Part shown: piece by piece, positions 12,342-25,260 of the stretch
Layout of the letters: each line of letters begins with the position of its first letter
How positions within the stretch are numbered: position 1 is the first letter of the stretch
Source: Sarcocystis neurona
Lineage: Eukaryota; Apicomplexa; Conoidasida; Eucoccidiorida; Sarcocystidae
Direction: 5' to 3'
NCBI GenBank assembly: GCA_000727475.1
Contig: KL647293.1
Coordinates: 2,244,588 to 2,308,587, forward strand
DNA: 64,000 bases
Made by a program: the position numbers and the translations under genes
The notes under the pieces: generated by a model
What the model was told of the DNA's origin: nothing
Seen by the model: only the letters and a program-made list of their open reading frames with translations
The model's database searches: none

Positions 12342-14400
12342 GTGAGCGCGGAGATGATACTCCTACACGAGAACCCGCATGGACTGAGTGTGTAGCACAA
12401 GAATTTGGCAGCTTTTTCTGTAGCTCGAGAGGACAGGGACTGCCGAATCTGCGACACTTGTTCAGCTACTGAGTAGTTGGAAGACACTTACATAGTACAT
12501 CAAGGACGTAGGGACGTCCGGGAAAACAAAGAGGAGAGAGCGACCTCCCCTTGATCACGGGTAAACACAGAATAAAATTTGTCCTACGCAACTGGAGCAG
12601 CACTTGGACGACGTGTCCCATGTGTTGCTGGCAAAGAAAGTTTAGGAGGCCTCTTCCGCAGCTGGAGCATTAGGTGGACAGTTTCTCCGTGTGAAGCTCC
12701 GTCGTCGATATGCCAAAGGAAGTCAACGCTGCAGCAGGAGCAGCTGCGTTGCTTCGCACCGACAATTTTGTACTGCCTCATCGCTGCTCGTTTGTCTTGT
12801 AGCGCCATCGCCTTCGTTCAAGGGCAACTTTTTTGAGAACTTTTCTGCCACAGGCGACACGTGAGACAGCATATCAGCAGCAACTGCGCGCGCCGGCACC
12901 AGTTGCGGCGGCGTCGGAAAAGCAGCAGCTGCTGCTACTCTTACTGCAGCGGCAGCAGGGACCTCCGGGAAACAGCTGCGGAACAGGGGCACCGCTTCTA
13001 CTGCCACAGGAGAAGCAGCAGGAGAAGTATCAACAAAGATAAGGCAACTTCAGCAGGAAGCTTGGTGGCCTCAAGAGTATGTGAGACAAGAAGGAGCAGT
13101 AGCAGCACCTACTGCAGCAGCACCAGCACCTACTGCAGCAGCACCAGCAAGGCTCTGCGCCGCAGAAGGTCCAGCAGCGCCCCTCCCAGTGCCAGCGAAG
13201 CAGGCGGGCTACAGTAGCGACAGCATTCGCTGCTGCAGGTGCCGCCTGCCACGGTTCACTGCAGTATCGGTGAGAGACCGCAGAACTAGCGTGGGAGCAG
13301 CTCCAGGACGAAGGGAGTCACCGCAGCCGCTGCTAAAAGTTGCACGGCGCACTTGGGGGCCCTTCTACACAGGTAAAGGAGGTGCTCTCCATGCGTTACA
13401 CACATGTATATTATTCGTGTGTGTATACGTGCGCGTACCTATGTGTATATGTGTGTACGTATATGTGTGCGCCACTCGTTTTGCCTGTGCGGCAGCGGCA
13501 GTGGGGACACCGGTGGTAGTGAGAACAGCAACAAAAGTAGCAGCGGTGCTAGCGAGAGGAGCGCGGCAGGAGCAGCGTAGAGAATCCGTTGCTGTATCTG
13601 CAGCAGCAACAGCAACGCGCGACACTGCCGTACCTGCTGCTGCAGCTATTCTGCCAGCAGCACACGCCCAGTGCGCAGCAGCACTGGCGGCGGAGATGCA
13701 GCAGCAATTTCCCGTGCTGACACTGTGACACCGCAGCAGCACCAGCAACAGTAGCAGCAGCTGCAGCGGAGGCAGGCGGTGCGCCCGTCGCACTGTCCGC
13801 AGGAAACGCGTTATCAGCAGCTTCAATACAGCAACAGCTACCCAAGAGCAGAAGCAGCACTAGCGGCAGCAGTAGCAACACGGGAAGCAGCACTAGTGCC
13901 AACCGGTCCAGCAGCTGCGGCAGCTACAGCAACAACAGCAAGGACGGCCAGGTTCTCAGCAGCGCTTGCGACAGCATTTCTGAAGGCGACGCAGCAGTGA
14001 CAGGGCCACCACACGGAGGAAAGGAAGAAGAAGCGGCAGCAGCTTGGAGGGAGCCCGCTTGGGTCGGGGTCACCGTCTCCCGAGAGAGAAATTACGAACA
14101 GCAGCAGGGATGTGAAGAGGGCTGGGACTTACGCTAGGGAGACGATGACGCAGCAGCAGGCAGCACACGACAGGCAATACGGGTGCGGTGATTGTGAAGC
14201 CAGCAGCAAGAGCAGCAGCTGGACGACGATATCTGTGCTGCTGCTTTTCCCAGATGCAAGACAGCTGCGTGTCAACTGCAGCGAAGGCCTGCTGCAGTTC
14301 TACCCCAAGTGCGGCGCATCATAGTCTACGCAACAGCAGGAACAGCAGCAGCAGGGAAGCAGTAGGGAGGGAGAAGAGTCCCGAGAAGGCAGAGTCGGCG
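12342..14400 (+). other. CAG-rich coding-like stretch, exon structure unresolved
   Basis: Several plus-strand pieces look coding but could not be joined with confidence. They include DMPKEVNAAAGAAALLRTDN near 12708, a Gln/Ala/Pro-rich frame at about 12852-13039, and an Ala/Ser-rich frame at about 12864-13371 ending at a GTAAAG donor. That donor joins in phase (1 to 2) to 13498-13728, after an acceptor GCGGCAG. All CAG repeats here run on the plus strand, as expected for plus-strand exons. They are probably N-terminal exons of the FAD synthase gene or the 3' end of a separate gene that begins at 11242. Confidence 0.35.
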
Positions 14401-17400
14401 ATGTCTAGGCCTGTCTTTGCAGCACACACACGAACTGCTGGCGACAGCTGCGGTGCAGGAGACTACTTCTGCGTAGGTATTTTGGGCGCAGCGGAAGCGG
14501 CAGCAGCAGATGGCAACACCGGCAGCACTTTGCGACGTGCGTCAGCAGCGAGCACCCCCGCGGATGGAGGATCCGCAGGAGAGAGCAACAAGAGCTGCAG
14601 GGGGAGTGGGGAGAGCAGCAGTCGCGGTGACGCGGGAGCACCAGAGGCCGGCAGCACGTGCACCAGTTCGGCGGAGCAGCTCGTAAAGAACAGCAGCAGA
14701 AAGCAGGCGGCAGCACTGGCAGACAGCAGCCGCAGCAAGAGGAAGAAAGTAACGACAAGGTGCTCGGACCGCAGACGTCGGAAGAAGGGGACAGCAGCAG
14801 CGTCAGGAAGGAGCCCAGGGAAAGCGACGCAGGACCGTCCCTTCTGGAAGCGGCAGCTGCTCGTAGATAGCGCACAGCTGCTGGCGCAGATTGAAGCGTG
14901 CGCGGCCGCTGTCGAACAGCCGCAGCCGCAGGGGAGTAGCCGAGGTAGTGCAACAGATAAGGCAGGAGGCGTGCTGCTCCCGCAGACTGGGGAAAAAGAA
15001 AAGAGTGGGGGCAGTGATGGAAGAGGAAGCGGAAGCAGCAGCAGCCGCAGGAAGGACGTTGTAGGGGCGGGGGGGCCGTCCTTGACGTCGCCAAGTCTAG
15101 GAGCCCCGTCAGAGTTGACAGCGGCCGCTGCTGTCGATGCCACGGCCGATCTTTCTTCACCTGCAGCTGAGACTCTTTGCGGGCAGCATGCAGCAGCAGT
15201 TGCTTCTCCCGCCCACACGTTCGCCGCCACTGCCCAACACGCTGCTGCTGTCTGCGCGCAGCCAGCTGCTTCAGATGCGGCACCAGCAGCAGAAGCATCA
15301 AAGAAGTGTTGTTCTTTGTCATCTGCGTTGTGGGATGCTGCTGCTGCTGTTGCTTCTCGTCTGCGCTGCTGCGACGTGCTGCCTGCTGAAGAGGGTCGTG
15401 TTACCGCACGCCTGTCAGGAACTGCTGCGGCTGCTGTCGTTTCTCCTGTTTCAGTAGCTGAGCGCGCTGCTCTTACGGCTTCCCCGGCGCCTGCTGCTGC
15501 TGCTGGTGCGCCCCCCAGCTCTCATGTGACTATCGTTCGTAGCTCCCTCCACGCTGCTGCTGCACCCCTTGCCGCAGCAGCTGCTGCCTGCCCTGCTCCT
15601 AGTGTTTTCGCTTCCCCTGCTCCTGCTACTGCTGCTGCTCCCCTCCCTGCCACTGCTGCTGCCATCCCTGCTGCTGCTCCTGTCATCCCTGCTGCCGCTG
15701 CTGCTGCCGTCTCTGCTGCTGCTGCTGCCCTCCCAGTTGCTGCTGCTGCCCCTCGCGTGGATCTCGCCCCTTCCACCGACGGCAGCACGGCTGCTGCGGC
15801 TGCAGCGGACAACAGCAACCCAAGTCCTGCAACTTCTCTGAATAGCAAAGCTGCTTGGCCGCAGCAGGAACCTTGTGCTGCTTGTGGGGAGGGGGTGCAG
15901 CGCCGGCAGCAAGCGTCCGTCTGTCCTACTCATAGAGCAGCAGTCACGCCGCAGAATTCTCCTGTCGCCGCTGCTGCTCATACGCCAGCAAGCACACAGG
16001 CGTTTTTTACTACTGCCGCTGCTGCTTCCGCTGCTCCTGCTGCTGCTTGTGTGGCGGCTTCTCGCTCAAGCGACAGTTCCGATGAAAAAACTCACCATGC
16101 CGCGCCGCTGGTTGATGCAACGACGTGCCGCGCCATACAGGGAGGCATAGACTTGCTGGTCAGCGTCTTCAGGTAAATGAAAACGGCCCAGAGTCCACCC
16201 CTACGTAAACTAATGCCCCTACCCAAGTATACATACGTCAATGCGTACATGTACATACATTTATGTATGTAGAGAGAGAGGTAGAGAGAGAGGCATGCAT
16301 ATACGTAAAAAGGTATATATATGGGTCTACATATATATATATATATATTATGTAAGCAACAAGGTAATACAGAGTTGCACGCGTATTCGTACGTATATGT
16401 ATGTATTGTAGTGAGGGCAACGCTTTGTCTCTGCAGGTCCATGTGTATTTCCACATGCCTTCTTCGCGGAGTCTTTATCCATATACGTATGTATATATCT
16501 ATCTCCATTTGTCAATCTTATATATCTGTTTATCTCTCTATATCTATATATCTGTATCTGTCTATATCTATTTATATCTGTCCACCTGCATCTGTCTATC
16601 TGTACCTATCTATCTATGTATCTACTTATATCTATCTATCTATCGATATCTATCTGTGTGTGTGTGTGTGCGTATGTGTGTCCGTCTTTCTGTCTGTCAG
16701 TATCTATCAATCTGTATCTACGTCTATCAATCTACATCTGTTCATCTATGAGGGTCTATATTTATCTATCTGTATCTATCAAACTATCTGTGTCTATCAG
16801 ACTATCTATATCTATTCGTCTATCTATCTGTATCTATGTATCTCTCTCTACATCTAAGTGAACATGTATTCTAAGTTGTTATACATATGGGCCATGCATG
16901 CCTTGGCATGCGTGTAAATCTGTTTAAACCTCAGTATACATGGGTACCTATATGTGCATATAGGCGCGTGCGTGATCCGTCCATATGTGTATATATGTGC
17001 ACTCTTGTATGTACCTGTGTGATAAGGTATAGCTATATGGTTGTACGACACTGTATACAAATGAGTAGCTCACGTATATTTATATATACGTATACGTGTA
17101 TATGTGTACTCTTGTGTGGGCCTCTTATGTTGTAAGGTGTAGGTATATAGTTCTACGACGCTGTGTGTATATATATATATATATGAGTGATAGCTCGTCA
17201 CATGTATGAGTGCGGATGCCACTAGTGACGCCGGTCCGTCTTGGTTTGCGTGTCCGTGCGAGTGCATGTGTCCAAGAAGGCGTCCCGTGTCGTGGTGCTG
17301 TACTGTGCTGCGCTTGCCTGCATGCGTTTGCTTGCCTGTACACGTTGGCGCCCGGTTCACTATTACCGTGAGAGCGCATGTATCACGCGTGCATGTGTGT

Positions 17401-20400
17401 TCGACAGTGCTTTGCTGCGCGAAGAAATGCGAGTATCGAACTTCGTGTGCAGTCGTCGTCTCAGCTCCTGTGTTTGTGCGGGGTGCATGTCCGGTAGAGA
17501 AGCAGCCGGGGATAAATAGTTGTGTGCTGCAGCAGGGGGTTTCGCGTGCGCTCCTGCTGCGGGTGCTGCCACCCGGTGTAGGTGTTCGAGAAGCTGCGGG
17601 GCCATGGCTTGCAGCAGGTGTTTCCTGACGCACGCTTCTCGTGCTGCCCCACGGGCTGCGCTGATGGCGGCGCGTGCTGTTGCGGGGGTGTGGGGTGCTG
17701 CTGTTGACGGTGCTGTGGGGCGGCGTGTGGGCTGCTGCTGCTGTTCCTGGCAGACTCGTGGGTCCCGCGGCCGTCGTCTTGTCGTTCAACGGGGGCAAAG
17801 ATGCTGTGGCGACGCTGCATCTCTACCGCGCCGCCCTCGCACGCTTCGTTCTGCAAAGCGACCAACAAAAGGAGCAAGCAAAGAAGCAGCAAAAGGAGCA
17901 GCAGCAGCAGCAGATGCAGCAGCGACAGCAGCAGGAGCAGCAGAAGGAGCAGCGGCCCGGGAACAAGGTAGTGGAAGAGAAGAAGGAGAAGGAGGAAGAA
18001 CAGCAACAGCAGCAGCGGCGTGACGAGAGGGAGAGGAAACGAGGGGAGCAGAACGGGAACCTTGCGCACTGCGAGGCAGCTGCACGCGCAAAACTTTTCC
18101 GGCCGAAGGCGCTCTACTTCCACGGCGGAGATGACGAAATTGAAGAAGTTGCAGCGTTTGTGCGGCAAACAGCAAAGGACTTTGATCTGGATATTACGTA
18201 CGTCAAGCACACAATCTCTCGTATAAGATACACACACCTATATGGAGAGAGAGACAGAGAGTGAGAGGTGCAGGTAGCTCTACATATTTATATGATACAC
18301 ACACCTGTGTACACACACACATATATATATACACATATGTATGTATACTATACACAGACGTATGTATATATATATATAGAGAGAGAGAGAGGTGCAGGTA
18401 GCTACACATATGAATGTATACGTTGAATTTGTAGTCACACCGCGCGCAGGTGACATATATCTATATATATGTCCGTATATATGCCCGTAGAAGTAAATAC
18501 GTATGAAGAGGTAGATGCAGGTTTGTTTGGGTAGAGAAGTGTATACATATATGATTAGGTCGCTGTAAGAGATGCGGGTCTGTTGTATACAGTTGTGTGT
18601 ATAAAAAGGTTGCGAGGGATTGTAGGAAGTCAGTGAGTGGAAGAACATACATGCACGCGCATATACGCGTATATACCGGCGAGGAGGAAGTTTTCACGGG
18701 GCAGTAGCATTTCGCTGTTGCCGCCGATTCTGCATTCCCATATAACTGCTCGTCCTCCCACGCTTTACGTCTGGCGACTTCTTGTCAAAGAAAGCAGCAT
18801 TTCTTCGTTGCCTCCCGGCAATTATACCCGACGCCCGCCTTGCGTAAATATGTGTACATATTCAAACATGTGTGTGTGTCTACAAATGTCTTCGTATAGG
18901 TATTTGTAGATATGACTACATACGGTCATGTATAGATGCGTATATGGAAGAAGAGATAGAGAGACGGATGGATTTTCATCCGAATGTGGACAGACGGAGG
19001 CAGCGACGCTCCGCCCCGTTGTCTGCAGGTGTACGTAGAGTATGCAGACATGTGTGTCCTCCCTGTTTCGTAGTTGGGAGGCTTCACCGTTGTCTACATG
19101 TCGTTCTGCTGTCGCTTTGTGTATCTCCTTCTGTATATACACGTGTACGTACTTGTATGTATACGTACATGGGTGGGCACGTGTGTACACAAGTGTGGAC
19201 GTCCATATTCTCCTGACATTTCTGGGCAGCGTTCTGGACACGTTGTACCCCTCTCTCTGTCTCTCCACATGCATACATATATATGTGTATACGTTTTACA
19301 CATATAAGAGGTGTGGCGCTGTCTTCCTGTGGAAGCGGCTACCTGGCGGAATAGCCCTTCCTCTATCTATAAACATGCATATATATATATATATATATAT
19401 ACGTTATACGCGTATAGTACGTGTGGCGCTGTTCTTTTGTGGAAGCGTCTCCACGTGTGTGTCTGGTTGACGGACGTCAATATATCGATGAGAGCGTCTT
19501 GAGGTGGCCCAGGCGTAGGGAGATAAACACGCCGTGGCTCGTCCACGTTAGTAGACGCAGGCGTCGCTCAACCGCCGTCTTAGCCGCATGCAGAGGTACG
19601 GCGCTGCACCTGTCCCCGTTTTTCGGGACGCTTTCTCCGTAATCCTCCCTGTGTGTCTGCATCTCGTCCTGGGCACCTCCGCACCGCATATATCAGGTGG
19701 GAAATACGTGTAAACGTTGCACGCTTGACACGGCTATATATATGTATACGTGTGCGTACATATGTACACATCATATATGCTGGAGACGTCTGTATACGTG
19801 TGTTCGAATATGTGCGTATATACGTACATATATACGTATACGTACATATGTGTAGACATATGCTGTGGACATGGACCTGCGTTCGAGAATATACATGTAC
19901 AAATGCATACATATGTATACATATGTGATGTAGACGTCTACTCGCGTGTGTTTGAATGTATACATATATGTGTATATATATATATATATACACGTACACG
20001 TATATACACGTAGACATATGCTGTAGACGCGTATGTACGTGTGTTCGTATACACTATAGAGAGAGAGAGAGACATTTGTAGGTAGGTATGTTCGTATATG
20101 GGCGTGTATACGTACGGGGGCTCTTTGTGTGTCTGAGTGCTTGTGAGTTGGCTTGGAATGAAAAGGGGGGAGGAAGGCGCTGTGCGAGAACACAGCAGCA
20201 CCAGCAGCAGCATTGGGGCGCAGGGGTAAACGAAACAAATTTATGACAGTGTTTGCATCCGCATGTCAAGCGCGGGTCTCGCGCTCCTGTTTGGCTTAAA
20301 TTTTCGAAGTCTTCTTCACTTTTGCGAGGGTTGACCACACGAGACTGCGGCGACGCGTAGACCGTCTTGCAGTGCAGTTGTACAGGCAGCAGCACGACAG

Positions 20401-23400
20401 CAGCAGCAGCACGACAGCAGCAGCAGCACGACAGCAGCAGCAGCACGGCAGCAGCAGCAGCAGGACATCAGCAGCAGCTCCGTAGTGGAGGGCCGTCACG
20501 AGGAAGTAGTACAGTAGCAGTGCAGTGAGACAAACAGGTGATTAAGTTCTTCGCCGCTGCCCGTAGCTTCGCAGGATCACACATGTCTTCATTTGACGCA
20601 ATCTACGACCTCACTGCATTGTGCTCGCGTACTGCTTGTACTGCTGTAGCTCACAGCGTCGCTCTTGCTGCTTCGCAAGTTGCTTTCCAAGAGCGAAACG
20701 ACCGTGCTTCTTTCCCCGCCTCTTCTCCTGCTTCTTCTCGTGCCTCCTCTCGTGTTGCTTCTCCTGTTGCGTCTGCTGGGACTTCTGCTGCTCCTGCTGC
20801 GCCTTTTTCCAGTACTGTAAACACGACGGTGCACCTGTATAAGGCACACCTCTATGTACGCACACTCACCTGCACGTATATATGTGTACACAGAGAATTT
20901 CAGAAATACATATATATATATATAATATGACTAACATACACATATCTGTATGACTAACACGGATATATATGTCATCTGGAGAGTACGGACGTCTCAAGTG
21001 TCGCGTCCGCCGTCTGCTGCCGCTACGTGTCCTTCTTCTTCTCGTCCTCCTTTTCCTGCTGCTGTTCGTGTCGCTGCTTCGTCGCCCACTGACCTCTTCC
21101 TTCTGCTGCGTCCCCTCCAGGTGCTTCCGCCGCTGCTGGTCTGCGGCTGCCCAGCCGCACTTCCTGCGACCGCCGCTGCGTTGCCCGTTGCCCTGCTGGG
21201 CCGCAGTTGCTGCTGTATTTTCGACGGCGTTACGGCGGTCGTTGCTGCTGCTGTTGTCTCAGGGTATACCGCACAGATCTTTCTCGGGGCATGCAGGATT
21301 TCCTGAAGAAGTGCCGCGCCTTTCCAGTCCTGGCTGTCGTTTTAGGCAAGTGCTCAGCACATCTGTCCTACAACAGACGCACAAGTAACGTGCTAAACAA
21401 CACCAGCAAAAAAAGAGGATAGCGCCAGTGTGTAATGACTGCATCTGCTGGTGCTCCACATATCTGCGGGGAGATTATGGGGGGACGAAGTTCTGTATCT
21501 TTGCTGTTTTGTTGTCCACGTAGTGCTGCTGCGTTTCCTTCAGGCATCTTCTCAGCTCGTCTCTCTGACTTTTTGGTAGACTTAAGTAGCCCGGCGTCCA
21601 CGTTGTCGCTGCTTGTTTTGCTTCTCCCGCATGCTGTCGGACCGGTGGCCTCGCGCAAGAGCTGCCGTCGCGCAACTCCAGCTGCAAAAAAATGTAGCGG
21701 TCTTCTACCACAGTCTGCACTTCTCATCTTCCACAGCATTGCCTGGTGTTGATACGCTTGCAGCTCCGCTTCACCCAGACCGGCGAACCCGTCTCTCTCT
21801 CTCTCTTTATATATATATATATATATGCTACCTATACATATGTGTGTTGAACGGATGTTCAGGAAGACGGACGTTTAGTCCTTTGAGGAGGTTTGAAGCG
21901 TAAATCACGCGTGGCGGTATCTGCAGTTGGGGGTACACGCGGTAAATTTAAGGGCGCTGTGTGGTTAGCCACACACGTGGACGTGTGATGCTGCTTCTGC
22001 AATGGGGAACCGTCCGTGCCCTTCTGTCCATGTTGCTGTGTGCATGCACCAGCACACCCGGAAACGTGGATCTGTGCTAGCATCTGTTGCGGACTCAACA
22101 ATGTCATAGAGGTTCCCACTTTCTTCGTCGTTTAGCAAACTTTACCTTACCTTCAGCTGGCAGCTCCTTTGCAGTGTTCGAACAAAGCGTCTGTTCTTAT
22201 GTTGTTTCATTGACGCCGCATGGGGCCAGGTAGCTGCACGTCTTTCGACAATCTGCTCTACAAACAAAGTTCTCCTTTTTTCACAGTATTGCTTCTGACG
22301 GGCAGCTTCTGGCGCTTCTGTTCTTCCTCGTTGTCTTCCTTGTCCTCGTCTGCGTTCCCCCGAGCTAGCCGTTCCACTGCATGAACAGCGTACTGCTGAT
22401 TTCTGTTGTTGCAGGGACGCGGCGCGGGGATCCAAACGCCAGCGATTTTGCGCCGCTACAGGTCTCCGACGCTTGGCTGCCTCCGTTTCTCCGAGTTCAC
22501 CCGCTGGCTGACTTCTCCTACGGCGCTGTGTGGCAGTTTCTCAAGGCTTTTCATCTTCCGTACTGCAGTCTGTACGATCGCGGATACACCAGCCTGGGCA
22601 GGTCGGTTTCTAGGGAAACGTTAAAGAACTTTCCTGAAGAGCAGGAAGGAAAATGGACGCGTCCTCTTCGCACCACGCAGAAAGAGGCAAAATTCAGCTG
22701 AACGTCTGTATATACCTTGTGCGTACATGCTCACGTGTATACTTGCGTGCGGCACACCTAGACATGGGACGTACTTAGGCTTGCTTAGTACCGACCTGCA
22801 TCTTTGACGCGGTTGCCTTTGTGTCCAGCGAGGTATTCAGAAGACAAGTGTACGAACGGAAACGTGTGAAGCAGACTGATGTGTGCAGCAGGGCGCGCAT
22901 GCGCAGGAGATTTGGGCCGGTGGCGTGGACGTACACCGCACCGGTCTCTGTGCAGCAGGAATGCACCGCAGTGGTCATGCCGGCATTAGCAGACGGGCTT
23001 GTCTGGCTGTAGGTATAAATATGTGTATACGTGCATCCCTGCCTTTCCATGTACAGGTGTGTATGTCTGATGCTGCTGCAGTCAAAGCAGTACCCCCACA
23101 CGCGCGCCGTGCCGCAATCTGTACGCTAGTGATGTGTTGTTATGGGTGCGTCATACGTAACTCTGCAGCTTAAGGACGGTTGTGGTCCTCCTCACGAAAA
23201 TCGCATAGCATCGGCATGGAGACATTTGCGATATCCTCGTCGCGTTTGCCTGCAGGCCTGAGGTGCACGTGCGCAGCTATTACCGTGTTGCACAGGGTTC
23301 TTCGTCGTCTTTCTCGCACAGCCGTTGCTTTGCTTCCAGGCTCCTGCACGTGTGCTGTAGTTTCGAGCTGCATCAGAAGGATATTTTGAGCGACTCTACG

Positions 23401-23924
23401 AAGTTCGGAGAAACAGTCGATCTGCACATCTCTGCCTTTCGTGAATGTCTATCTACCGCGCAAAAACATGCCACCGGCTCCGCGACGCCCTGCGCGTGAC
23501 CCACCGCGATGCGTGGTCGCCTTGTGGAAGGCCCTGGATAAAACGAGGGGGTGTCAGGGAATGGTGAGGATGGTGTGTGGCTAGATATGTGTGTCTGTGC
23601 GCATAAGGCTGCGGCACACAGGGTTTTGCCGTGGCAATTTTTTCTCTCTTTGGCACCTTCAGGAAGCACGACACGCTGCCGAATCCGATGCTGTTCTCTC
23701 CTGTCCCGACGCCTCGGTTTCTGCCTGCCGACCAGCTGCTGGACTGGTCGCTGGAGCGTATGGGCAGACGAAGTGCTTCCGGCCGGACGTCGCTTGCACC
23801 AGGCGTTGCAGGTCCATGTGATGTGACGGAGACTGACACGGCTGCACCTGCGACTCCTGTTGATATTCCGTCCTTGTCTGCGTTTCTGGGCTTTGCACTT
23901 CCTGCTGCCGCCGATGGCTCATAA
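14401..23924 (+). CDS. FAD synthase (FMN adenylyltransferase), PAPS-reductase-like domain
   Basis: Transfers AMP from ATP to FMN to make FAD; inferred cytosolic. Five exons fit in phase: 14401-16172, 17754-18197, 21263-21345, 22415-22601, 23663-23924 (stop TAA). They total 2,748 nt, 915 residues. Residues 1-575 are low-complexity Ala/Ser. The catalytic domain follows: SFNGGKD (601-607, nucleotide loop), HGGDDE, FDLDIT-VYRTDL across a junction, LAVVLG-TRRGDPN (763-774), FLRVHPLADFSYGAVWQFL, LPYCSLYDRGYTSLG, then HDTLPNP. These match the order and content of eukaryotic FAD synthases. A Gln/Glu/Lys insertion of about 75 residues sits between SFNGGKD and HGGDDE. The intron at 21346-22414 is GC-AG. 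The start is the ATG at 14401; upstream exons from 11242 may extend it. No molybdopterin-binding-like N-terminal domain, as in animal FLAD1, was recognised. The stop at 23924 could be bypassed by a further splice. Confidence 0.82.
16490..16858. repeat. CTAT/CTGT tetranucleotide microsatellite
   Basis: A long imperfect array of CTAT, CTGT and GTAT tetranucleotides runs through the first intron of the five-exon FAD synthase model (16173-17753), with a GT run near 16652-16675. It is open in several frames by chance (Tyr/Leu/Ser/Ile composition) and is not coding. Confidence 0.85.
16997..17165. repeat. Worn tandem duplication, period 107 bp
   Basis: The block at 16997-17053 recurs at 17104-17163: GTG-ACTCTTGT, then AAGGT, TATA, GGTT or AGTT, CTACGACGCTG or GTACGACACTG. 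It sits in the same FAD synthase intron. Confidence 0.65.
18240..18415. repeat. Worn duplication, period 124 bp, with GA and TA runs
   Basis: The core GGTGCAGGTAGCT at 18267 recurs at 18391, each copy preceded by a GA run and followed by TACA and TATGA. It lies just inside the 3.1-kb FAD synthase intron 18198-21262. Confidence 0.6.
19290..19452. repeat. Worn tandem duplication, period 110 bp
   Basis: GTGTGGCGCTGT followed by TGTGGAAGCG occurs at 19311 and again at 19421, with a TA microsatellite between. It lies in FAD synthase intron 18198-21262. Confidence 0.65.
21346..22414 (+). other. GC-AG intron inside the FAD synthase gene
   Basis: The exon before ends TTTTAG and the intron starts GCAAGT, the usual consensus for the rare GC donor class. 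The acceptor is TTCTGTTGTTGCAG. Joining 21345 to 22415 makes a phase-1 glycine codon and restores the conserved run VLGTRRGDP. No GT donor nearby gives this join. Confidence 0.75.
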
Positions 23925-25178
23925 GGTGCTCGGTCCGCCGCAGGCGCTGCCGGTGTGAGCGGCATGGTGGTGGAGATGCCGCCTGCGGTTGCTAGTGCTG
24001 CTGCGGCTGCTACTGGTCAAGTAAATGCGCATTTTTCTCCGGCGGCCCGTCTGCAGATTCAGCAACTGCTTGCCGGGCTGCTCTCCCCACGCCAACTCCT
24101 GTGGCGGCAGCGGATGCCGCTGCTCCTAAAAAAGTTCGGCGGCCGCGTCCGCGACTGCTGCTGCCGTGACTACCGGAGCCTCGATTTGCGGATAGTAAAT
24201 CGTTTGCCTGCAGCTGCCCTCTCCGAGCGCAGCCGGTGCAAGTGCGGCGGTAGCTGCTTGAGCCGGTAACTTTGTATGCGTCTGTTTCATCAGTGCAGTT
24301 AGCGGCTGAGGGTCCCGTGGATGCGAGAGATCTACAGCGCCAGGGGCAAGGCCCAGTACAGGCACTTGCTGGTGCTTCCGGCGAGGCAACAACAAGTGAG
24401 TACACAGACTCGCCGGCATACAACTAGAACGTGCTCACGCCGGACATATTCTGACGTCTTCAATTTGCAGTAGTGAATGGCCACATTCACTTCCAGGCGA
24501 TGCAAACGCATGGGGTGCATACGCTTCACAACAACAGCAACGCGCCGTCGCACGGATAACGATGTTCTAGAGGTGGAAATGCTTTTTATCAAGCAGACCA
24601 CGGGAGGACTGGCATTACTGTGGGCAGCCAGCGACCGCTGATACTCGCTTTCCGCATGGGAGACAGCAACGGGTACGAAAAAGAGACAGAGGATAGTCTA
24701 TACGGTGTGCAGGGCACGCAGGGGATGAAGCGGTGGCTGAAGAACGAAATCAAGCGCTACAGAGTGCGCCTGCTGCACATCGTGGGAGGAGGGTCGCTGA
24801 ACACGTGTTGCGTAAAAATTTGATGAATTGTAGGCACGTTGAACAGGATTAAACAGCAGTTCACGAGCTACAGAAAAAGCAGGAAAGCGCACTACTCTAA
24901 CGTTGTAGAGCTGCGAAACGCCACGAATTCATTGCTGGCACCGTGGAGCAAAACTGCCGACTTTATGTTGTACACTTCAGTGTGTTAACATGTATGTTAA
25001 GGTGCATATATATGTAAATGTTTATTTGTAGGAGAACGGCCGTGTGTACGATTGCCAAAGGTGGTGCATGCAGTCCGATGTGTGGACATTGAAGCCGTTG
25101 TAAAAAGCGGTAACAGACCTCGAAAACGCGGCTCGCATTCTGCAGCGTGCCATTCCAAGAGCCCATATCGTGGCGGTA

Positions 25179-25260
25179 AAGGTGAAACGGCTCCTAAGAG
25201 TGTCTTTGGGCCCCGAGTCAAGGTGAAACGGCTCCTAAGAGTGTGTTTGGGCCGCGAGTC
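25179..25260. repeat. Direct tandem duplication, 2 x 41 bp
   Basis: Two copies of a 41-bp unit start at 25179 and 25220 (AAGGTGAAACGGCTCCTAAG, then AGTGT, TTTGGGCC, CGAGTC). They differ at only two positions, so the duplication is recent. Because 41 is not a multiple of three it would shift any reading frame through it. Confidence 0.85.

Noticed and set aside
16321..16861. Tyr/Leu/Ser/Ile frames over the CTAT array
   Set aside because: They are microsatellite frames inside an intron.
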